A DNA stretch of 40,942 bases, taken from assembly GCA_028276165.1 (NCBI GenBank), contig JAPYWV010000003.1, positions 1 to 40,942 on the forward strand, given 5' to 3'. Position numbers and translations under genes: made by a program. The notes under the pieces are model-generated. The model made no database searches. It was given only the letters and a program-made list of their open reading frames with translations, and was not told the DNA's origin. The DNA is from Acidilobaceae archaeon (GTDB lineage Archaea > Thermoproteota > Thermoprotei_A > Sulfolobales > Acidilobaceae). Below are positions 20,202-28,517 of this stretch, piece by piece (the stretch's first letter is position 1; every line of letters starts with the position of its first letter).

Positions 20202-20882
20202 TTATTTCCCTGATCGAGGCATGAACTTTGCTAGTAGTTGTGCTAGTGGGGGTAATACACGTGTTTGAACAAAGACTCTACCAGGCCCTGTTACCTCTAT
20301 AACTAGGCCTTCGCCTCCGAAGGCTAGTGTTTTAAGTCCGCCTAACCTTCTAACATCCCATTTAACAGTGCTATCCATTGCTACAAAGTGCATGTTATCT
20401 ATTGTAACCTTCTCGCCTAAACCTAGTTCTAGAAGTTCCAAGCCTCCATAGGCGTTTACGAAGACCAAGCCCCTACCCTCGGCTTTAAGCCATACAAGCT
20501 CGCCTTCAGCAATCAAGCCCTTCAAACCCCTCCATCCCACTGTTAGCTTCACATCCCCCACGTGAGCTAGGTATGATGTATCCTGTATGTACAGGGATCC
20601 GTTTAACTCAACAACACCAATATCACCTGGGGTACCTGGTGCAATCCACACCTCTGCCCCCCTCCCTTTAGCTCTAAACGTGTTCAAGAAGAGGCTTTCA
20701 CCACCAAAAAGCCTCCTAGCTATGGCGCTCCCAATGCCACCAGTTCCAGTTGATACCTCAACTTCACCCCTATGCAACATATAGGATCCAGGCTCAACAG
20801 TAATAGACTCCCCCGGCTCAAGCCACACCTTGAGGATAGAGTACGCAGGCCTACCTTCAATGACATACCTCAACCTAAACAC
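20202..20882 (-). CDS. AIM24-family protein
   Basis: EPGESITVEPGSYMLHRGEVEVSTGTGG, GESLFLNTFRAKGRGAEVWIAPGTPGDI, VFVNAYGGLEL. Confidence 0.85.
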   Translation of the reverse strand: MFRLRYVIEGRPAYSILKVWLEPGESITVEPGSYMLHRGEVEVSTGTGGIGSAIARRLFGGESLFLNTFRAKGRGAEVWIAPGTPGDIGVVELNGSLYIQDTSYLAHVGDVKLTVGWRGLKGLIAEGELVWLKAEGRGLVFVNAYGGLELLELGLGEKVTIDNMHFVAMDSTVKWDVRRLGGLKTLAFGGEGLVIEVTGPGRVFVQTRVLPPLAQLLAKFMPRSGK

Positions 20883-20919
20883 CGAGATACGTTCGACCCG
20901 TAACCTTTAAATACTATTA

Positions 20920-21567
20920 CTAGGCAGTAACCCCTAGTGCTCTATCTCCGGCATCTCCCAAGCCGGGTACTATAAAGTACCTGTTGTTGAGCTCTGGATC
21001 CACAGCTAACGTATACACTGCTACGTCCTGGTGGTTCTCCACTATATATCTTAGGCCTTGGGTGGACGCTATCACTGATGCTACTATGATCTTCGACGAG
21101 CCCATCCGCTTAGCCTTACTGATAGCCAGTCCCACAGTGGTCCCCGTTGCTAGCATGGGGTCGACGACTATAGCGGGTCCGCTCCACTCGCCTGGTAGTC
21201 TCTCGTAGTACATGTCGACTTCAACCCCTCTACTGGTTTCCCTCCTCTTAGCCGCTATCAATGCTATCGGTGCATCTGGGTAGACTTGCTGGAAGCCTTC
21301 TAGCATGTGTAGCGATGCACCAAGTATGCCTATGAGTAGTGGTTTCCTCTCCAACTCTAACTCCACCGTTTCAACCCCTAGGGGTGTCCTTACTGTAGCG
21401 GGCTTCCATGAGAGCTCTCTGGAGGACTCGATAGCTAGCAGTACACCTGCAAGTGTCATAGCTCTCCTGAACTCCCCTACACTGGTCCTCTCATCCCTTA
21501 GTACCCTGAGAATCCACCTGGCTATGGGTAGGCGTTCGGCTACCACGTGGATGTTTTGAGCGAGCAA
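20920..21567 (-). CDS. upp: Uracil phosphoribosyltransferase
   Basis: VVDPMLATGTTVGLAISKAK PRPP motif; archaeal C-terminus VPGLGDAGDRALGV. Confidence 0.95.
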   Translation of the reverse strand: MLAQNIHVVAERLPIARWILRVLRDERTSVGEFRRAMTLAGVLLAIESSRELSWKPATVRTPLGVETVELELERKPLLIGILGASLHMLEGFQQVYPDAPIALIAAKRRETSRGVEVDMYYERLPGEWSGPAIVVDPMLATGTTVGLAISKAKRMGSSKIIVASVIASTQGLRYIVENHQDVAVYTLAVDPELNNRYFIVPGLGDAGDRALGVTA

Positions 21568-21631
21568 CCGAAGCCTTCCATCATGGTAGTTTTAGGGGTT
21601 TATAAGCATTTAGGTTCTAGGGGGTGTACGT

Positions 21632-22975
21632 GTGCTTGGTACAGATTTGATTGGGAAGGCTTTGGAGGTTTTGAAGGCTAGGCCTTTATGTGATAGGTGT
21701 CTTGGCAGGCTTTTTGCCGGTCTCGGCTACGGCTGGTCTAACCTGGAGAGGGGTGCTGCTCTTAAGAAGGTTATCGTGATGAGTTACCATGAGAGGATTA
21801 GGGAGGGGGATGAGGGGGCTCTTAGGGAGTTTGGGGAGGTTGCCGGTAATATTGGTGCCCACGCTTCCAGCCTCTACAGGCTCTTGTTTGATAACGAGCT
21901 GGAGGTTAGAGAGTGTAGTCTATGTGGTGGTAGGCTTGATGGTTTCATAGAGGAGGTTGCTGTGAGGGGTTCCAAGCTCCTATCGCTCTACAACATTTCA
22001 AGGTTTGTTGTTGGGGTTAGGGTGCCTAGGGGTTTGCTTGAGCTCGAGGAGTCTATAGCTCTACAGCATGGTTTGAGATACTGGGAGTCTATTAGGAGTG
22101 AGATTAGGAGGGAGGTTGGTAAGGCTATCCAGTCCAGGTTCGGGCTTAAGGTCGACTTCGAGGATCCCGAGGCTATGCTAGTCGTAAGCTACCCGGATCT
22201 CTCGTTAGAGGTCGTCATCTCCAGCCTCTACATTAGGGGTAGGTATTGGAAGGTTGGTAGGATGATCAGCCAGGCTTACTGGCCCACGGTTGGGGGTGCT
22301 AGGTACTACTCCATAGAGCAGGCCCTCTATGGAATCCTAGAGGTTCTCGGTGGTGAAAGTGTCGTCCTACATGCTTCAGGTCGAGAGGATGTAGATGCTA
22401 GGATGCTGGGGAGCGGGAGGCCTGTCATAGTGGAGGTGAAGGCCCCCAGGGTTAGGAGGCCTGATCTCGGCCTACTCGAAAGGGTTGTTAGAGAGAGTTC
22501 CGGAGGCCTTGTTATGGTTAAGCTTGAAGGCCTAGCTAGGAGGAGGGATGTTAAAGCCTATAAGGAGGAGGTAGCTGTTAGAAGTAAGGTTTACAGGGCC
22601 CTTGTAGCAGTCGATGGCGGTGTAAGCCCAGAGGATCTAAGGATGCTGGAGCTCCTAAACGGTGTAACAGTTCTACAGAGGACGCCGAAGAGAGTTCTAC
22701 ATAGGAGAAGGGATATGGTTAGGTCTAGGAAGCTCTACGAGGTGAAGTGCAGGCTCATAGCGGGGCCGCTCGTAGAATGCCTTATAAGGGCTTCGGGGGG
22801 GCTTTACGTTAAAGAACTCGTAAACGGGGATGATGGTAGGACTAAGCCTAGCTTCACAGAGGTGCTAGGTAGGAGGGCTGAGTGCCTCGAACTGGACGTG
22901 TTGTACGTTGAAGAGCACCCAGCTCTACAGCCTCCTACGCAGCAAAGCCAGGAGTCTAGGCCTCAGCAGGGCTAG
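21632..22975 (+). CDS. pus10: tRNA pseudouridine synthase Pus10
   Basis: CDRCLGRLFAGLGYGWSNLERG, CSLCGG zinc motif, ASGREDVDARMLGSGRPVIVEVK catalytic region. Confidence 0.94.
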   Translation: MLGTDLIGKALEVLKARPLCDRCLGRLFAGLGYGWSNLERGAALKKVIVMSYHERIREGDEGALREFGEVAGNIGAHASSLYRLLFDNELEVRECSLCGGRLDGFIEEVAVRGSKLLSLYNISRFVVGVRVPRGLLELEESIALQHGLRYWESIRSEIRREVGKAIQSRFGLKVDFEDPEAMLVVSYPDLSLEVVISSLYIRGRYWKVGRMISQAYWPTVGGARYYSIEQALYGILEVLGGESVVLHASGREDVDARMLGSGRPVIVEVKAPRVRRPDLGLLERVVRESSGGLVMVKLEGLARRRDVKAYKEEVAVRSKVYRALVAVDGGVSPEDLRMLELLNGVTVLQRTPKRVLHRRRDMVRSRKLYEVKCRLIAGPLVECLIRASGGLYVKELVNGDDGRTKPSFTEVLGRRAECLELDVLYVEEHPALQPPTQQSQESRPQQG

Positions 22976-23062
22976 TAGTGCTACGAGTACAGCTGCTATA
23001 GCTAAACCTATCGACGCTATCCCCGGTAGGTCGCATAGTATGAGCTCCAAGGGCCCCCTCAC
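22925..23062 (-). CDS. Candidate 45-aa single-TM microprotein
   Basis: Not in the supplied ORF track. GTG start overlaps the gcvT stop (GTGA); reads MRGPLELILCDLPGIASIGLAIAAVLVALLALLRPRLLALLRRRL*. One hydrophobic helix followed by an Arg-rich tail. Confidence 0.4.
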   Translation of the reverse strand: MRGPLELILCDLPGIASIGLAIAAVLVALLALLRPRLLALLRRRL

Positions 23063-24180
23063 CTTCTTATCAGGGGGAAGTCTGATATCCTAGCTTCGTA
23101 CCTCACACCTCTAACCTCGATCTCAACACTCTCCCCTATCAAGGCGTGCCCCGAGCTTATGTAAGCCTGGCCAACCCCCCTCCCTAGCACAGGGCTGTAA
23201 GTCCCACTTGTAACCCACCCTACCTCTAGATCTTCTATGTAGATCTTGTAGCCATGTCTAGGTATTACTCTTGCAGCCTCCTTCCTCATTATAATCCCAA
23301 CCCTAACCCACCTAGCACCCTCCCTCCTACAAGCTCTTAAAGCCTCCTCTCCAATGTAACCCCTCTTGCTCCAGTCTATGGCCCCCATACCGTACCTTAG
23401 GCTGTAGGCGCAGGGGAACCTTTCAGGATCCTCGCCGTACTCGAAACCGCCTAGAGCAAACCCCATCTCTATCCTAAGCGTATCCCTTGCAGCTATCCCA
23501 GCAGGTTTAGCCCCCGCTCTTATAGACTCCTTCAGGATTACGGCTGCGGCCTTAGGCTCGGCTATCACCTCAAACCCATCCTCCCCAGTCCACCCACTCC
23601 TACTAACGATGAAGGTTTTAACCCCGGCTACAACCTCCCCAACCCTAAACTCGAGTGGTTTAAGTGATGAAGCCCACGGGGCTCCAAGCTTCTCCATAAC
23701 ATCAACAGCCCTAGGACCCTGTATAGCTAGCATCGCATAATCGTCCCTTAGATCGACTATATCAACCTTAAACCCCCTGCTTGCAGCTAGACCCCTCATG
23801 TAATCCCTCATGTGATCTGCTACAGCAGCATTAGGTACAACAAGCCATCTCTCACCATCAACGTTATACGGCATCTCGTCATCCTTAACCCTAGCATACT
23901 CGTTAAGAGCGAGAGTAGGGCCACTCATAAACCCAACCTTCGTCCTCGAAACCCTCTTAGTGTAGATAAGCTCAAGCAACTCCAAGACATCAGGGCCGCT
24001 TAGGAGGAGCCTACCCATATGGCTTATATCGAATACACCAACAGAACCCCTAACAGCCATATGCTCCTCAATAGTACTAGTGTAGACCATAGGGACTTCC
24101 CAGCCGGCGAACTCCCCGAAAGAGGCGCCTAGGTCAACGTGGACATCGTGAAGTGGGGTAACCCTCACCACCGCCACCAA
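23059..24180 (-). CDS. gcvT: Glycine cleavage system T protein (aminomethyltransferase)
   Basis: FAGWEVPMVYTSTIEEHMAVRGSVGVFDISHMGR, LAIQGPRAVDVM, SRSGWTGEDGFEV, RIEMGFALGG. Confidence 0.93.
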   Translation of the reverse strand: MVAVVRVTPLHDVHVDLGASFGEFAGWEVPMVYTSTIEEHMAVRGSVGVFDISHMGRLLLSGPDVLELLELIYTKRVSRTKVGFMSGPTLALNEYARVKDDEMPYNVDGERWLVVPNAAVADHMRDYMRGLAASRGFKVDIVDLRDDYAMLAIQGPRAVDVMEKLGAPWASSLKPLEFRVGEVVAGVKTFIVSRSGWTGEDGFEVIAEPKAAAVILKESIRAGAKPAGIAARDTLRIEMGFALGGFEYGEDPERFPCAYSLRYGMGAIDWSKRGYIGEEALRACRREGARWVRVGIIMRKEAARVIPRHGYKIYIEDLEVGWVTSGTYSPVLGRGVGQAYISSGHALIGESVEIEVRGVRYEARISDFPLIRR

Positions 24181-24243
24181 TAAAGCTTTGTAAGAGCTCC
24201 CCTTAAAGAATATTAACTTCCTACTACCCTACATATTGTACTT

Positions 24244-24440
24244 GGTGGGATAGCGGGGGAGGACTATGCATTGTTCTTGTCGGGAAGACTGGTTGGGGGT
24301 GTCCATGAGGCCTGTGCATTGTTTTTGCCAGGAAGACTGGCTTTCTAGGCATTGTTCTTGTCAGGATAGCGAGGGGAGGACTATGGATTGTTTTTGTGAA
24401 GGGTAGGACTATGGATTCTTCTTGTCAGGATAGCCGGAGG
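24244..24440. repeat. Degenerate short repeats upstream of the 24446 ORF
   Basis: Five variants of GCATTGTTCTTGTCAGGAWAG with ATT cores at about 24270, 24318, 24351, 24387, 24415 (spacing 48/33/36/28), plus a partial GGGATAGCGGGGGAGGACTATG unit. Confidence 0.75.
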
Positions 24441-24445
24441 CAGTT

Positions 24446-24937
24446 ATGGGGGTAGGGTTCGAGGTTAAAGGGTATAGGAGGGTTCATGTATACACGGATC
24501 CACAGGATTTACTTGATGTAGCTAGGTTTATAGCTGGGGCTTTACTCCTCTCACATGGTATCAGACGTGACACAGTTGCAGTGGTTAAACTGGGGGACTC
24601 GTGGCTGGTAGCGCCGGGGGATAAGGTTAGACATTTGAGGCCTGATGAGGAGACCCTTGAGGGCTGGATTAAGGCTGTCCTAAGGGGGGCTAGGCTGGGT
24701 GTTGCTATGGTTAAGTCCGAGCCCTCCTACGATGGTTACAGGGTGTGTCTTAGCCTGGAGGGCTCACCTCTCATAGAGATGCTTAGGATGCCCAAGAGGG
24801 ATACCTACGTGCTGGACTACTCCAGCATGGAGGAGTGCGATGTAAGGTATAGGAGGCCTGGTAGGCTGAGGGAGTACATGTTAGCACCCTTGGTTAACAT
24901 GATAATCGATAACATCGAGTGGAGCTCCCCGGGGTAA
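24446..24937 (+). CDS. Short protein with possible resemblance to TrmY/DUF358 SPOUT methyltransferases
   Basis: DLLDVARFIAGALLLSHGIRRDTVAVV and RHLRPDEETLEGWIKAVL resemble remembered TrmY segments; the C-terminus MLAPLVNMIIDNIEW loosely parallels the TrmY tail. No obvious knot GDHxGF segment. Confidence 0.5.
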   Translation: MGVGFEVKGYRRVHVYTDPQDLLDVARFIAGALLLSHGIRRDTVAVVKLGDSWLVAPGDKVRHLRPDEETLEGWIKAVLRGARLGVAMVKSEPSYDGYRVCLSLEGSPLIEMLRMPKRDTYVLDYSSMEECDVRYRRPGRLREYMLAPLVNMIIDNIEWSSPG

Positions 24938-24952
24938 AACCAGCCCTTTTAG

Positions 24953-24980
24953 CCCCCCAACAGCCACCTATGATGGGGGG
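24953..24980 (+). other. Stem-loop CCCCCCA-N14-TGGGGGG before the riboflavin reductase start
   Basis: 7-bp perfect arms at 24953-24959 and 24974-24980; GTG start at 24987. Confidence 0.4.
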
Positions 24981-24986
24981 TTTGGG

Positions 24987-25664
24987 GTGTTGAGACCCTA
25001 CACTATCATATTCTCCACGGAGACGGTTGATGGTAGGATTGCTAGTAGGACTGGGTTCTCCAAGCTTAGCTGCCACGAGGACCTAGTGTTACTCCACAAG
25101 CTTAGAGCCTGGAGTGATGCTGTCATGGTCGGGGCTAACACTGTACTAGTAGACAATCCAAGCCTGACATTGAGGCTAGCAACTGGTAGGAGCCCCTACA
25201 GGGTTGTCGTTGACGCCAGCCTCAGGGTACCCCCCACTGCGAGGGTGTTCACGACACCGGGTAGAGGTGTACTGGTAACCCTTGAAAGGTGGGGTGAGGA
25301 TAGGCTGAGAGAGTACCTCGATAGAGGGGTCGTAGTCGTTAGGGCTGGCTCCGAGAAACTAGACCTTGTCAAGGCGATGCAGGAGCTCTACAAGCTAGGT
25401 GTGAGAAGGCTCCTAGTGGAGGGAGGTGGGATGCTAAACTGTAGCCTACTAGCGGAGGGGCTCGTAGACGAGGTTAGAGTAACAATAGCACCATACATAT
25501 TCGGCTCAGGGACATCACTAGCAACATGCGAGGCATTCGACGGGGAGAGGAGTAGAGTAGAGCTAGCTCTAGAAAGCTACCACGAAGTATGCCCGGGCTG
25601 GATCCACATAGCATACAGGGTCCTAAAACCAAGACAACCCATACCCATACAAGCCCCATCCTAG
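24987..25664 (+). CDS. RibD C-terminal-like reductase (2,5-diamino-6-ribosylamino-4(3H)-pyrimidinone 5'-phosphate reductase)
   Basis: STETVDGRIA, WSDAVMVGANTVLVDNPSLTLR, YRVVVDASLRVP, LLVEGGGMLNCSLLAEGLVDEVRVTIAPYIFG. Confidence 0.9.
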   Translation: MLRPYTIIFSTETVDGRIASRTGFSKLSCHEDLVLLHKLRAWSDAVMVGANTVLVDNPSLTLRLATGRSPYRVVVDASLRVPPTARVFTTPGRGVLVTLERWGEDRLREYLDRGVVVVRAGSEKLDLVKAMQELYKLGVRRLLVEGGGMLNCSLLAEGLVDEVRVTIAPYIFGSGTSLATCEAFDGERSRVELALESYHEVCPGWIHIAYRVLKPRQPIPIQAPS

Positions 25665-25802
25665 CACTAGCACACCTTGAAGCAACCACCATTAAACCTT
25701 AAGCTTATCCTCTGAGGGAGCACCACCCATAATCCCTCTATAAGCGTGTTCCCGAAGGCTAAGGGCTACACGAGCTCCACGACGGCTCTAAGGCATCCCT
25801 TC

Positions 25803-26573
25803 TCACGCTAGGATACGATAAGCTATTGCTACGGCGATGACCACTATGAGTAGGACTACGATGAGGTACTGTAGACTAGTCGTTATGCGGAATAGCCTTC
25901 CAGCCACAATTGAGCTTATAGCATCACAGTAGACATAAGCTCTAACAGCGTAAACAGTGGCAGACACTATTACAGCGGTAAAGAGTGCTAGTACGAGGCT
26001 GAGGTTGAAGTTGCCGGAGATAGTGTGGAGGAGGAGCGTGAGTGCGAGGACTAGTGGAGGCGCTATTAACGCGTAATAGTATGTAAAAAGAAGCCTTCCA
26101 AGCAGATCGGCCTCTCCTCTATCCATGGAACTCCACCAAACCCTACAATACTCCACCCTCTCCTCCCAATCCTTCATCCAAGGTAGCTTAGGGATTCTAG
26201 GCTGTGGCTCAGTACCGGAGAGCCTCGTAAGTAAACCAAGGGGTATTAAGGCTATGAATACTAGGCCGAGAGCTCCGAGAGCTAGAGCTAGGTAGGGGTG
26301 AGTCTCATACACATGACGTCCAAGGCGGCCTGTTAAACCCCAGTATGCCATTAAACTAAAGAGTGCTATCCCTAGAACAGCGAAGAGAATCTCACCTAGC
26401 CTAAAAAGCGGGATCAAAAACCTGGGAAAACCTATCCTCCCTAAAAACCTAGCCATAACCCCCTCGTTTAAGAGAGCATTGCGTAATCGAGTAACTCCAA
26501 CGAGAACCCCTGCAACCCCAAAGAATAATCCTAAAACGTTTACCACTAGTATAGCCGTGTCTGTAAAGTCCAC
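25803..26573 (-). CDS. Multi-TM integral membrane protein of unknown function
   Basis: Six or more predicted hydrophobic segments; no recognised family motif. Confidence 0.65.
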   Translation of the reverse strand: MDFTDTAILVVNVLGLFFGVAGVLVGVTRLRNALLNEGVMARFLGRIGFPRFLIPLFRLGEILFAVLGIALFSLMAYWGLTGRLGRHVYETHPYLALALGALGLVFIALIPLGLLTRLSGTEPQPRIPKLPWMKDWEERVEYCRVWWSSMDRGEADLLGRLLFTYYYALIAPPLVLALTLLLHTISGNFNLSLVLALFTAVIVSATVYAVRAYVYCDAISSIVAGRLFRITTSLQYLIVVLLIVVIAVAIAYRILA

Positions 26574-26758
26574 GCTTTCACCAATGCTATACTGGATAGC
26601 CTAGCCTAAATAAGTTATATGTCCATGTTATTGAACTCACCATTAGGTTATGCTAAGCACCCTCTACAATAGAGTCCTCGCGTGCAAAACTCAGTCATAT
26701 TTGAAGAGTCTTAGCTGGTGGTGCTCTTAAAAGGTTTAGGGGACAATATCTTTGATGG

Positions 26759-27442
26759 ATGGGAGCTGGGGATAGGGGAGTCGTAGGTCTCTCTGCGACT
26801 CCACGATCTTGCGGGTCTCCGGGGTTGATAGTCTTGTCCCGTAAGGGGGATGAGGATGTCGTCGAAGTCGAGGTTGAACTCGGGGAGTTCGTCGAGCTTA
26901 GAAAGGAGGGTGATCGTTATGTGGTTGTTTTTGAGCATGCGAGGGTAGAGGTCCCCGAGGATTTGATTAGATATGTAGCCCTCTACTATGCTGCACCTCT
27001 ACGTGGGTTCTTCCTAGTAGGTGATCCTGGAGATGAGGAGTTGAAGCTTTTCGAGAAGGATGGGGTTAAATACATATCAATACCATCACTTGAAGAGGGT
27101 AACCCCCTGGTCTTAAAGTATGAGTCCGAAGAGTACGATGAGGAGTTTGCTAGAAACTTCAATAAGTCATATAAGGCGGTATGGGTTAAATACGATCCAT
27201 ACAAAGGCTGGGAGGCGGTACTCTCCTACGGGAGCTCCGAGGATGAGGCCTTTGAATCGCTACTGGAGAGAGTGGTAGATGATATGGTAGAGTGGGTTAA
27301 TAGAGAGAAGAGGATAGACTTCGTATTCGAGATAGCCAGTGCAGACCCCCGGGAAGCATTTAGGATAGCTGATGAGTATAGGCGTAAAGGTTCATCTAAA
27401 CCTGGGAAGCAGGTGAGGAAGCGTAGGAGAGTACATCGCTAG
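26759..27442 (+). CDS. Uncharacterised acidic protein with a basic C-terminal tail
   Basis: Long ORF with protein-like composition; acidic body and PGKQVRKRRRVHR tail; the start may be further downstream. Confidence 0.55.
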   Translation: MGAGDRGVVGLSATPRSCGSPGLIVLSRKGDEDVVEVEVELGEFVELRKEGDRYVVVFEHARVEVPEDLIRYVALYYAAPLRGFFLVGDPGDEELKLFEKDGVKYISIPSLEEGNPLVLKYESEEYDEEFARNFNKSYKAVWVKYDPYKGWEAVLSYGSSEDEAFESLLERVVDDMVEWVNREKRIDFVFEIASADPREAFRIADEYRRKGSSKPGKQVRKRRRVHR

Positions 27443-27592
27443 AGGAATTATACCCCACTAAAAAGAGTGAAAGACTTTTAAGATGGAGAGCGACCCGTAG
27501 AAATTAGTGTTAAAAACTCTGGTATTAAGGGTTACTTTGGTCGAGAGATCTTATGGAGTTCAGTTCTAGGCGTGCTATCACGTCATGGTAGG

Positions 27593-27623
27593 GGGTTACT
27601 TTGAGCTCTAGCTCTAGTAACCC
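27593..27623. other. Hairpin between convergent genes (candidate bidirectional terminator)
   Basis: GGGTTACT-TT-GAGC-TCTA-GCTC-T-AGTAACCC followed by TTTTCTC. Confidence 0.5.
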
Positions 27624-27644
27624 TTTTCTCTACCTCCCTACGGG

Positions 27645-28502
27645 TTAAGGCGGTTTAACGCCATATGTTTTCGTTATGTTGTCTACGTTGATTCTGTACA
27701 CTTTCTCCTCTATATCCTTTGATTTTGTAGCTATTCTTGCTATGTTGTTCGCCATATCCCATGGTGTTGTGACCGCTCCCGGTCTTTTCGGATCGTCTAG
27801 GTAGTCGCTTTCCAGCGTGTATGTTGGTTCTAGGTTCTCTAGTACGTGTTCTAGTAGTCTCGGTATCCCCGGTATTGTTGCTTGGTAGCCTCTTCTCGCT
27901 GCTTCCACCGCTACCCTTGGCTCTGCATGGTGGAATACCAGTTTTCCTCTTTTAGCGTTAAGCCTTCTCGTTATAACGTCCACTAGTTCTACTGTCGCCT
28001 CCCCTGCTTGCTCTAGGTGCATGTGCACTACTATGTCTTTGTCTCTCGCTATTTCTACCGCCTTCTCTAGTATCATGTTTGCTACCAACACCCTCTCACT
28101 CGTGGTCTTATAGTGTTGCCTCCCAACCTCCCCTATTCCGTCTATCACACCTCTATCAACTAGCTTCGAGAGCTCCTCTAAGACCTTAAACCCCAGTTCT
28201 AGGACCTCCAGTGGTTTCAACCCGTTCTTGTCTATCAGCTTGTCCACCTCAGCTGGGTGGAAGCCCGCTAGACAGTACACGATAAGCCCCTCCTCTCTAG
28301 CCCTCCTACACTCCCCTGCATGTATGAGGGCTGCCTTAACGTAAGCTTCTACACTGGAACCCTCCACACCGTAGGCTGACGGTGGTAGCGATACAAGGGC
28401 TATAAACCAGCCCCCAACACTCCTAAACCTCCTAGCGACCTCCCCAGCACCAAGCCCCCTGACTGGGTTGATGTGCGCATGTGAGTCGGCCACGGGGATC
28501 AA
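27645..28502 (-). CDS. TatD-related metal-dependent hydrolase
   Basis: PVADSHAHINPVRG, DGIGEVGRQHYKT, DIVVHMHLEQAGEATVELV, TLESDYLDDPKRPGAVTTPW. Confidence 0.85.
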   Translation of the reverse strand: MIPVADSHAHINPVRGLGAGEVARRFRSVGGWFIALVSLPPSAYGVEGSSVEAYVKAALIHAGECRRAREEGLIVYCLAGFHPAEVDKLIDKNGLKPLEVLELGFKVLEELSKLVDRGVIDGIGEVGRQHYKTTSERVLVANMILEKAVEIARDKDIVVHMHLEQAGEATVELVDVITRRLNAKRGKLVFHHAEPRVAVEAARRGYQATIPGIPRLLEHVLENLEPTYTLESDYLDDPKRPGAVTTPWDMANNIARIATKSKDIEEKVYRINVDNITKTYGVKPP

Positions 28503-28517
28503 GGGATTGCACCCTCC

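Noticed and set aside
24244-24440. CRISPR array
   Set aside because: Repeats are degenerate, spacings are irregular, parts of the spacers are repeat-like, and no cas genes are present.
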